Below are positions 44,410 to 51,336 of a DNA stretch of 64,000 nt, in pieces. A program made the position numbers and the translations under genes. Below the pieces are notes generated by a model, which worked only from the letters and a program-made list of their open reading frames with translations, was not told the origin of the DNA and searched no databases. The DNA is from CAWJPW01 sp963844845 (GTDB taxonomy: Bacteria > Acidobacteriota > Thermoanaerobaculia > Thermoanaerobaculales > Sulfomarinibacteraceae): NCBI GenBank assembly GCA_963844845.1, contig CAWJPW010000008.1:310001-374000 (forward strand), read 5' to 3'. Position 1 is the stretch's first letter; every line of letters starts with the position of its first letter.

Positions 44410-44532
44410 GACGGGGACCGGGACCGGAATCCGGGTCCGGGTCCGGGACGGGGACCGGAATCCGGCCTACGGCCCCGGTCACGGTACCGGTCGCGGTCCC
44501 GGGAGACGCACCTGCGACAGAGGGAGGGGGCA
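44410..44532. repeat. GGGACC/GGAATCC hexamer tract and unique filler
   Basis: GGGACC, GGAATCC and GGTCCGGG units continue from copy B to about 44500, followed by a short non-repetitive stretch. No gene. Confidence 0.7.
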
Positions 44533-44665
44533 TGTAGGCGCGAAGCCTCTTCGCGCCCCCACTGCCGCTTCAGAGCACGCGGGAAACCCTGCCGAGCAGC
44601 GGAGGTACCCGAACGAACCTCCGCCACCCATCGCGCTCGTGGCGCGCGAAGGTCGCGCGCCTACA
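44533..44665. repeat. 133-bp element with 10-bp terminal inverted repeats
   Basis: Ends TGTAGGCGCG and CGCGCCTACA are perfect inverted repeats. Inside, GGCGCGAAG-CCT-CTTCGCGCC and GCGCGCGA-AGG-TCGCGCGC form hairpins at each end. It has no coding capacity, like a MITE or REP-type element, and I see only this copy in the window. Confidence 0.6.
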
Positions 44666-44808
44666 AAGCCATGGGATTGCACCACAAGCCGGTACGCCTG
44701 GGCCGCGACAGCCCCGGCCGACGGGCCCGGTCGCGGTCCTCGGGCCCGGTCCCGGTCCCGGCCCCGGTCGCGGCCAACGGCCCCGGTCCCGGCCCCGGTC
44801 CCCGACCC
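44666..44808. repeat. hexamer tract downstream of the transporter operon
   Basis: A GGNCNC tract (about 44728-44805, with GGTCCC, GGCCCC and GGTCGC units and one GGCCAAC) ends at the permease stop. A short unique segment (44666-44727) precedes it. No gene. Confidence 0.75.
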
Positions 44809-45657
44809 CTACCGCTGCCCCCGGTACGGCTTGCCGAGGGCGGCGGGGCCGGCGGCGACGGCGCGTGGCAGCAGCGCCAGCACCGCGAGGGTGAGCAGGT
44901 AGGGTAGCGCCAGCAGCAGGTGATACGGCACCCCGGCGAGGCCGAGCCCCTGGAGGTGGAACTGCAGCGCGGTGGCGGCGCCCAGCAGCAGCGCCCCCGC
45001 CGCCACCGGCAGCGGCCGCCAGCGCCCGAGCAGGACGAGGGCAAGGGCGACGAAGCCCCGCCCCGCCGTCATCCCCTCCACGAACGAGCCCGACGCGCGC
45101 AGCACCAGCGCCGCGCCGGCAACCCCGACGAGCGCTCCCGCGGCCGCCAGAACCACCACCCGCACCCGGCGCGGATCGATCCCCCCCGCCGCCACCGCCT
45201 CCGGGCTCTCGCCGCAGGCGCGCACCACCAGGCCGATCCGGCTCCGCCCCAGCACGAGCACGAGCGCCAGCGGCAGCAACAGCCCGCCAAGCTCGAGCGG
45301 GCCCCATGGAAGCGTGGGGACGAGCGCACCACTGAAGCCCCGCGCCTGCATGGCGCGGAACACCGTCCCGGTGAAGCCGAGCCCCACCAGCACCATGCCG
45401 GTACCCGCAACCACCTGGTCGGCCCCGAGAACCACCACGACGGCGAAGGCGAGGTTGGCGACCGTGCCGGCCGCGGCCGCGACGAGGACGGCCCAGCCGG
45501 GACCCAACCCCGGCGCCGCCAGCGCCGCCGCCAGGCAGGCCACCAGCATCACCCCTTCGACGCCGATGTTGAGCACCCCGGCGCGCTCGCCGAGAAGCTC
45601 CGCCATGGCCGCCCACAGCAGCGGCGCGGCCAGGGTGAGGACCTCGGCCACGGTCAC
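44809..45657 (-). CDS. ABC transporter permease, nucleoside/BMP type (second permease)
   Basis: A 282-aa membrane protein with about 8-9 hydrophobic segments. LNIGVEGVMLVACLAA (about residues 28-43) is the signature of the RbsC-like permeases that pair with BMP receptors (compare B. subtilis NupQ/YufQ). The GTG at 45657 overlaps the stop of the first permease as GTGA and follows GGAGG. Longer in-frame sequence upstream is a shadow. It is the last gene of the operon. Confidence 0.88.
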   Translation of the reverse strand: MTVAEVLTLAAPLLWAAMAELLGERAGVLNIGVEGVMLVACLAAALAAPGLGPGWAVLVAAAAGTVANLAFAVVVVLGADQVVAGTGMVLVGLGFTGTVFRAMQARGFSGALVPTLPWGPLELGGLLLPLALVLVLGRSRIGLVVRACGESPEAVAAGGIDPRRVRVVVLAAAGALVGVAGAALVLRASGSFVEGMTAGRGFVALALVLLGRWRPLPVAAGALLLGAATALQFHLQGLGLAGVPYHLLLALPYLLTLAVLALLPRAVAAGPAALGKPYRGQR

Positions 45658-46625
45658 CGCGACCTCCGCGCCGCCAGGGCCACGATCACCACGCCCTGGA
45701 CCAGGAGCACCGCCACCGTGGGCACCCCGGCAACCCGCTGCAGCGCCCCGGCACCGGCACCCATGGCGCCGAACAGGAGAGCCGCTGCCACGGTGCCGCC
45801 GGGCGTGAGGCCACCGAGCAGGGCCACCGCGATCCCCGAGTAGCCGTAGCCGGGGCTGAAGCGCTCGAAGAGACGGTGGGTGATGCCGAGCAGCTCCACC
45901 GCGCCCCCCAGCCCGGCCAGCGCGCCCGAGAGGACGAGGGCCTCGGCCTGACGGCGGCCGGTGCGCACCCCGCAGGCCAGCGCCGCGCGGGCGGAGTCGC
46001 CCACCGCGCGCAGCTCGAGCCCCCACGGGGTCCGCATCAGCGCGAGCCCGAGGCCGCCGGCCGCCAGCAGCCCGAGGCCGAGCCCCAGGTGCAGCCGGCC
46101 CGGCGGGAACGGGCGCCACAGCCAGGCGGCCGCCGGGAGCGCGGCGCTCTGCGGGTAGGTCCCGCCGGGCTCCTGCAGGGGTCCGTGCACCGCCCAGCCG
46201 AGCAGCGCCAGAGCCACCAGGTTGAGGAGGATGGTTGACAGCACCTCGTTGACCCCCGACACCACCCGGAGGAGGGCGGCGATGCCGGCCCACGCCGCCC
46301 CGGCCAACGCGCCGGCCGCCAGCGCCGCCGGCGCACTCCAACCCGGCGCCACCGCGAGGCCCGCCCAGGTGGCCGCCACCGCCCCCGCCAGGAGCTGGCC
46401 CTCGGCGCCGATGTTCCAGACCCCCGCGCGGAAGGCCAGGGCGACCGCCAGGCCGGTGAAGAGCAGCGGCGTCGTCTTGGCCAGGGTCTCCTGAAACGCC
46501 AGCCACGACCCGAAGGCGCCCTCCAGCGCTGCGGCCGCCGCCACCAGGGGATCGGCGCCCACCGCCACAGTCACCACGAGGCCGGCGAGGATCACGACGA
46601 GCCCGGCCACCAGCCAGCGCCTCAC
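45654..46625 (-). CDS. ABC transporter permease, nucleoside/BMP type (first permease)
   Basis: A 323-aa membrane protein with about 10 hydrophobic segments. WNIGAEGQLLAGAVAATW (about residues 69-86) and NEVLSTILLNLVAL (about 124-137) are typical of NupP/YufP-like permeases. GTG at 46625 overlaps the ATPase stop as GTGA. Together with the second permease it forms the translocation channel. Confidence 0.88.
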   Translation of the reverse strand: MRRWLVAGLVVILAGLVVTVAVGADPLVAAAAALEGAFGSWLAFQETLAKTTPLLFTGLAVALAFRAGVWNIGAEGQLLAGAVAATWAGLAVAPGWSAPAALAAGALAGAAWAGIAALLRVVSGVNEVLSTILLNLVALALLGWAVHGPLQEPGGTYPQSAALPAAAWLWRPFPPGRLHLGLGLGLLAAGGLGLALMRTPWGLELRAVGDSARAALACGVRTGRRQAEALVLSGALAGLGGAVELLGITHRLFERFSPGYGYSGIAVALLGGLTPGGTVAAALLFGAMGAGAGALQRVAGVPTVAVLLVQGVVIVALAARRSR

Positions 46626-47728
46626 GCGGCCTCCCCGCCCACCCAGCGGGCCAGGCGCTCGCGGGGAGTGGCGCGATCGCCCTCGCCCACCACGGCGCCG
46701 CGGGAAAGCACCAGGATCCGGTCGCCCAGCACGCGCGCCTCGTCGAGGTCGGCGGTGACCACCAGCACGGCGACACCCGCCGTGCGTGCCTCGATCAGGA
46801 GGCGGTGGACGGTGCGCTGCGCCGCCACGTCGAGGCCGCGGGTGGGATGAATCGCCACCAGCACGCGAGGCTCGGCAGCCAGGGCCCGGGCCACCATGAG
46901 CTTTTGCTGGTTTCCGCCGGAGAGGCTCCCGGCCGGCTGCTCCGGCCGCCCCACCACCTGGAGAGCCTCCACGAGCCGCTGGGCGTCGGCCCGAACCGCC
47001 GCCGGGCTGAGGACGCCCCGCCGGCTGAACGGCGCCCGCCGGTGGCGCCCGAGCACCAGGTTCTCGGCGACGGTGAGGCCGGGCAGCAGGCCATCGCGGG
47101 TGCGGTCCGCGGGGACCACCCAGACGCCGCGGCGGCGCAGGTCGGCCGGGTGCGGGCGCTCCAGGCGCTCGCCGCCGACCTCGAGACGCCCGGGGCCGCT
47201 GACCAGGCCGGCCAGCCGCTCGGCAGCCGCGGTCTGTCCGCTGCCATCGACTCCGGCCAGGATCAGCAGCTCGCCGGCGTGGAGCTCGAGGTCCAGGGGG
47301 GCCAGTCGGGGCGGCACAGCCACGCCCACCAGCCGCGCCGCCACCCGGCCGCGCACCGCCGGCGGCGGCTCCACCGGCGGTAGCAGCTCCCCGACCATCG
47401 CCTCGGCGAGCTCCCGCGACGGAACCTCGGGCGCCAGCTCGGCCACCACCCGGCCGCGGCGCAGCACCACCACCCGGTCCGCCACCCGGTGTACCTCGTC
47501 GAGACGGTGGGTGATGAAGAGCACGCCCGTGCCCGCGGCCGCCAATCGACGCACGGTGGCGAACAGGGCCTCCGCCTCCTGCGGGGTGAGCACGGCGGTG
47601 GGCTCGTCGAGCAGCAGGAGGCGGGGCTCGAGAACGAGGGCGAGGCCCACCTCGACCCACTGCCGCTCGCCGACGCTGAGGCCGGCGACCACCTCGCCGA
47701 GCGGCGGCAGCTCCAGCTCGAGATTCAT
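46622..47728 (-). CDS. ABC transporter ATPase, C-terminal part of NBD1 plus NBD2
   Basis: A 368-aa segment of an RbsA-like double ATPase. It opens with the second half of NBD1: signature LSVGERQWVEV (about 17-27), Walker B LLLLDEPTAV (about 37-46) and the switch His ITHRLDEVH. NBD2 has a degenerate Walker A GVDGSGQTAA (about 156-165), as is usual for the second domain of this family, and signature LSGGNQQK. It lacks the NBD1 Walker A, which lies in the upstream ORF; the two overlap by ATGA at 47725-47728. Either the two chains assemble, or one frameshift has split a single gene. Confidence 0.85.
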   Translation of the reverse strand: MNLELELPPLGEVVAGLSVGERQWVEVGLALVLEPRLLLLDEPTAVLTPQEAEALFATVRRLAAAGTGVLFITHRLDEVHRVADRVVVLRRGRVVAELAPEVPSRELAEAMVGELLPPVEPPPAVRGRVAARLVGVAVPPRLAPLDLELHAGELLILAGVDGSGQTAAAERLAGLVSGPGRLEVGGERLERPHPADLRRRGVWVVPADRTRDGLLPGLTVAENLVLGRHRRAPFSRRGVLSPAAVRADAQRLVEALQVVGRPEQPAGSLSGGNQQKLMVARALAAEPRVLVAIHPTRGLDVAAQRTVHRLLIEARTAGVAVLVVTADLDEARVLGDRILVLSRGAVVGEGDRATPRERLARWVGGEAA

Positions 47729-48102
47729 GCCCCAACTCGCGCCAACGCCGTGGCAAGGTGGCGCCGCTGCCGGGACGGCAGGGCGAGGGCCAGGTTCTCG
47801 CCCACCGTGAACGCCTCCACCAGGTGGACGTGCTGGTGCACCGCCGCCACACCCTGGGCCCAGGCCGCGCGCGGATCAGCCGCGGCGTAGCTCACGCCGC
47901 CCAGCTCCATCCGTCCACCGTGGGGACCGAGGGCGCCGGCGACGACCTCCACCAGGGTGCTCTTGCCGGCGCCGTTCTCGCCCAGCAGGGCCACCACCCC
48001 ACCGGCGGGAACCGTCAGGTCGACGCCATCCAGGGCGGTGACGCCGGGGTATTGGCGGGTGAGGCCGGTGACGGCGAGGAGCGGCGCCCCCGGCGCGCTC
48101 AC
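47725..48102 (-). CDS. ABC transporter ATPase, N-terminal part of NBD1
   Basis: A 125-aa segment with Walker A GENGAGKST (about residues 41-49) and the Q-loop region VAAVHQHVHLVEAFTVGENL (in parts, about 84-103), ending LATALARVGA just before where the signature motif should follow. The remainder of the domain is encoded in the next frame from the ATG overlapping its stop. GTG start at 48102 overlaps the lipoprotein stop. In homologs the two parts form one protein of about 500 aa. Confidence 0.8.
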   Translation of the reverse strand: MSAPGAPLLAVTGLTRQYPGVTALDGVDLTVPAGGVVALLGENGAGKSTLVEVVAGALGPHGGRMELGGVSYAAADPRAAWAQGVAAVHQHVHLVEAFTVGENLALALPSRQRRHLATALARVGA

Positions 48103-49070
48103 CGGTCGAAGTGCTCCAGCGTCACCTCGCCCGCCTCAAGGCGGCGACGGGCCTCGGCCACCGCGGCGCGGGCGCCGTCCGGTACGGCGCCGGCGAGAGC
48201 CGGGTTGAAGGCCAGCTCCACCACCCCGGAGTGAAGGTCGAAGACGTAGACGTGGCCCTCGAAGCGTCCGCCCTCGACGTCGCGGGCCACCTGCACCATC
48301 GCCGCGGGGATGTCCATGGCCGCGGAGGCGAGGACCACGTCGGGCGCGACCGCCGCCTGGTCGCTGTTGGTTCCCAACGCCCACACTCCACGCTCCCGCG
48401 CCGCCTGGAAGACGCCGAGGCCGGCAGCGTCGGCGTTGTGGACGACCAGATCGGCACCCTGCTCCACCAGAGCCAGGGCGGCCTGCCGCGCGCCTGCCAC
48501 GTCCTCCCAGCTGCCGAGGAAGACCTCCTTCACCCGGGCGTCCGGCCGGACGCTGCGGACGCCGCGCTCGAAGCCGTCGAAGACCAGGCGCACCGGCGGG
48601 ATCTCCATACCGCCCACCGCCCCCAGGACCCCGCTCTCGGTCATGGACCCGGCCAGCACGCCGGCGAGATAGGCGGCGTCCTCCAGGTGGAACACCAGCC
48701 CGGCGACGTTGGGCCGCACGGCGAGGCCCGAGGTCACCACGAAGTCGGTGCCGGAGAAGTCGGCGGCCACGGAAACGGCGGCGTCCTGCATCTCGAAGCC
48801 GTGCCCGAAGACCAGGCGGAAGCCCCGCCGAGCGAAGTCGCGGAAGGCCTCCTCGAACTCGGCCGGGCCCGCCGCCTCCATGTGCGCCGTGGCGGCTCCG
48901 GTCTCCCCGGCGATGCGCTGGAGGCCGCTGAAGGCGGCGGCGTTCCAGCCGGCATCGGAGACCGGGCCCGGGGTCACCAGGGCGACCTGGAAGGCCGGCT
49001 CCGGGGAGCCGCTGCAGCCGACCACCGCGGCGGCCGCCAGGAGCGCGAGCAGACGCACGTGCGTGGTCAT
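48099..49070 (-). CDS. BMP-family substrate-binding lipoprotein
   Basis: A 323-aa receptor with signal peptide and lipobox (AAVVGC, Cys about residue 19). VALVTPGPVSDAGWN (about 29-43), FVVTSGLAVRPNVAGLVFHLEDAAYLAGVLAG (in parts, about 110-140) and VWALGTNSDQAAVAPD (about 240) fit the basic membrane protein/PnrA family, whose characterised members mostly bind nucleosides. The ATG at 49070 follows GGGAGA. It is translated just before the ATPase, completing a full importer. Confidence 0.9.
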   Translation of the reverse strand: MTTHVRLLALLAAAAVVGCSGSPEPAFQVALVTPGPVSDAGWNAAAFSGLQRIAGETGAATAHMEAAGPAEFEEAFRDFARRGFRLVFGHGFEMQDAAVSVAADFSGTDFVVTSGLAVRPNVAGLVFHLEDAAYLAGVLAGSMTESGVLGAVGGMEIPPVRLVFDGFERGVRSVRPDARVKEVFLGSWEDVAGARQAALALVEQGADLVVHNADAAGLGVFQAARERGVWALGTNSDQAAVAPDVVLASAAMDIPAAMVQVARDVEGGRFEGHVYVFDLHSGVVELAFNPALAGAVPDGARAAVAEARRRLEAGEVTLEHFDR

Positions 49071-50167
49071 GGGTTCTCCCTTCCGGCGGCGTCCGCCCGC
49101 CGGGCCGCCCCGGCCAGCGCCGGCCGCACGGCGACCTTGAGGACCTCTCGCCGAGCCATGCGCTGCAGCGCCGCGGAAACGCCGTCCAGGCCGCACTCGT
49201 CGGACAGCAGCGGGCTCAGGTCGGCGCCGCGTTCGCCCAGCAGCGCCAGCGCGGCGACGAAGCTGGCCGGCCGGTAGTGGTAGGCGCCGCGCACCGTGAT
49301 CTCCGAGTAGTGCAGGCGATGGGTGTCGCATCCCACCACCGTTCCCGGCGCGCAGCCGCCGAAAAGCTCCACGGTGCCGCCATCCGCCACCGCCGCCATG
49401 GCCACCTCCCAGCCCTCGGGGCTGCCGGTGGCCTCCACCACCAGCTCGGGACCGAGGGCTCCCGCCGCGGCGCCGCGAAGCCGGTCGGCGTCGCCGGCGT
49501 CGCGCGCCACCTCCACGGTGTCCGCGGCGCCCAGGCGGATCGCCACCGCCAGGCGGTGGGGGTTGGGATCGGCGGCGACGACCCGGTGCCCGCGGCCGGC
49601 GAGCACCGCCACGAAGAGCAGGCCGATGGGCCCGGCGCCCAGGACCACCGTGTCGGCGGGCGCGTCGACGCCGGCAACCGCCGCGCCGTGAAGGACGCAC
49701 GCGAGGGGCTCGGCGAGGGCGGCGAGCGCGGGATCGAGGCCCGGCGGCGACGGGTGGACGCTGCGCCCGGCGAAGCGGGCCGGGACGATCAGGTAGTCGG
49801 CGTAGGCGCCGTTGAGGTACTGGAGGTCGCCGCACAGGTTCTCGTGGTGGCCGCGGCAGGCCGGGCAGACGCCGCACGGGGCCGAGTTGGCCACCACGAC
49901 GCGATCGCCGGCCCGCCACCGCTCCACCCCGGAGCCCACCGCCGCCACCGTCCCGGCCACCTCGTGGCCGAACCGCGCCGGCGACTGCAGCATGCGGGGG
50001 TGGCCGCCCCGCCGCCACACCTTGAGGTCGGTGCCGCAGGTGGTGGCGGCCTCCACCGCCAGGAGCAGCTCTCCGGGACCCGGCGGCGGCACCGGCTCGC
50101 GGCGCAGCTCGAGGCGCTCCGGACCCGTGAGGTAGAGAACGCGCGCGGCGGAGGGGAGCTCGCCCAT
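49067..50167 (-). CDS. zinc-dependent medium-chain dehydrogenase (second of a pair)
   Basis: A 366-aa MDR-superfamily oxidoreductase. CGTD (about residue 44) and GHE (about 68) are catalytic-zinc ligands; CGVCPACRGHHENLC (about 98-112) is the four-Cys structural-zinc lobe; VLGAGPIGLLFVAVLAGRG (about 170-188) is the NAD(P) Rossmann motif. The closest general types are sorbitol/threonine-like dehydrogenases. Its start may be the ATG at 50167 or the adjoining GTG at 50170. It sits between another MDR gene and the BMP receptor, suggesting oxidation of the imported compound or its sugar moiety. Confidence 0.85.
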   Translation of the reverse strand: MGELPSAARVLYLTGPERLELRREPVPPPGPGELLLAVEAATTCGTDLKVWRRGGHPRMLQSPARFGHEVAGTVAAVGSGVERWRAGDRVVVANSAPCGVCPACRGHHENLCGDLQYLNGAYADYLIVPARFAGRSVHPSPPGLDPALAALAEPLACVLHGAAVAGVDAPADTVVLGAGPIGLLFVAVLAGRGHRVVAADPNPHRLAVAIRLGAADTVEVARDAGDADRLRGAAAGALGPELVVEATGSPEGWEVAMAAVADGGTVELFGGCAPGTVVGCDTHRLHYSEITVRGAYHYRPASFVAALALLGERGADLSPLLSDECGLDGVSAALQRMARREVLKVAVRPALAGAARRADAAGRENP

Positions 50168-50173
50168 CACCTA

Positions 50174-51238
50174 CTACCCCGGCACCAGCAGGACCTTGAG
50201 AGCGCGGTGCTGGCGGCTCAACGCCACCGCCTCCGCGAAGCGGCTGAGGGGGAGTCGGTGGGTCACGAGGGGCGCGGGGTCGAGCCGGCCGGCGAAGAGG
50301 AGCTCGGCCGCGGCGGTCTGCTCCTGCCGACCTCCCGAGTAGGTGGCGAGGAGACGGCGCTCCCCCTTGAAGAAGGGATTGAGCTCGAAGCCGGCGACGT
50401 CGCCGGCGCCGGCGTGAGCGAAGAGCACCACGGCACCCCCCGGACGGGTGAGGGAAACCGCCTGCTCCAGCGGCCCGGAGCCACCCACGGTGTCAAACAC
50501 GGCGTCGGCGCCGAGCCCGCCCGACTGCTCGTCCACCGCCTCCGCCAGGGAGGCAAAGCGTGGCTCCGACACCACCGCGGCGCCGAGGCTGGCGGCCAGC
50601 CCGCGGCGCTCGGGCACGGGGTCGGCCACCACCACGCGCAGGCCCGGCCGCACCGCGAGGAGCGTTAGCAGGTGCAGCAGGCCCATGCTGCCGGCACCGA
50701 GGACTACCGCGCAGCCCTCGGTGCCGATCCCGGCCTTCTCCACTCCGCGCAGCACGCAGGCGGTGGGTTCCAGGAACACCGCCTCGTGGTCGGCGACGTG
50801 GTCTGGCACGGCGTAGGTGGCGTGCTCCACCGCCCTCGCCCGCACCACCAGGACCTCGCTGAAGCCGCCCGGCTCCAAGAGGTTCTCCTTGAAGGTCGGG
50901 CACAGGGTGTCGGCGCCGCGCCGGCACAGGGCACAGGTGCCGCAGGCCACGTGATGGGTCGCCACCACCCGCTGACCGACCGACCACCCGGTGACTCCGT
51001 CGCCCAGCGCCGCCACCTCGCCCACCAGCTCGTGGCCGAGGACCGTCCCCGCTGCGGCGGTGGCATGCTCCAGCTTGAACAGGTCGGTGCCGCACAGCCC
51101 GCAGCCCCCGAGGCGTAGAAGGAGCTCTCCCGGACCCGGAGGCGGCACCCGTCGATGGACGACCCGCACCCCTCCGTCGGCGGTGCACTCCACCGCCCGG
51201 CAGGTGCGGGCCTCGGGGGCGCAGTCGGGAGTTGCCAC
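50174..51238 (-). CDS. zinc-dependent medium-chain dehydrogenase (first of a pair, operon head)
   Basis: A 354-aa MDR enzyme with CGLCGTD (about residue 46), GHE, structural-zinc Cys cluster CGTCALCRRGADTLC (about 96-110) and VLGAGSMGLLHLL (about 178-190). It shares about the same architecture as the next gene but is clearly divergent. The GTG at 51238 is 8 nt downstream of a TAACAT box and has no Shine-Dalgarno, so the operon transcript is probably leaderless. A longer frame upstream is a shadow of the POT transporter. Confidence 0.85.
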   Translation of the reverse strand: MATPDCAPEARTCRAVECTADGGVRVVHRRVPPPGPGELLLRLGGCGLCGTDLFKLEHATAAAGTVLGHELVGEVAALGDGVTGWSVGQRVVATHHVACGTCALCRRGADTLCPTFKENLLEPGGFSEVLVVRARAVEHATYAVPDHVADHEAVFLEPTACVLRGVEKAGIGTEGCAVVLGAGSMGLLHLLTLLAVRPGLRVVVADPVPERRGLAASLGAAVVSEPRFASLAEAVDEQSGGLGADAVFDTVGGSGPLEQAVSLTRPGGAVVLFAHAGAGDVAGFELNPFFKGERRLLATYSGGRQEQTAAAELLFAGRLDPAPLVTHRLPLSRFAEAVALSRQHRALKVLLVPG

Positions 51239-51246
51239 GGTCGTGC

Positions 51247-51252
51247 ATGTTA
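51247..51252 (-). promoter_or_regulatory. candidate -10 box for the dehydrogenase/transporter operon
   Basis: Minus strand reads TAACAT with 8 nt to the GTG of the first dehydrogenase, identical spacing to trpG and the phosphatase gene. Confidence 0.45.
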
Positions 51253-51336
51253 GCGCAGCCGGGCCCGGCGTTGCTGCGGTTCTGCCGACCCCGCCGTGAG
51301 CAGAGCAGCCGCGAGGGGGAGCGGCGGCCCGCCGCC

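Noticed and set aside
39915..44627. Very long open frames on both strands across the CRISPR array (up to 700 codons) with repeating SIRAPVRGAT, FNPRPRAGGD and FQSAPPCGGR peptides
   Set aside because: These are translations of the CRISPR repeat in three frames. They stay open because repeats and spacers are GC-rich and poor in stop codons; such peptides are a known source of false protein annotations.
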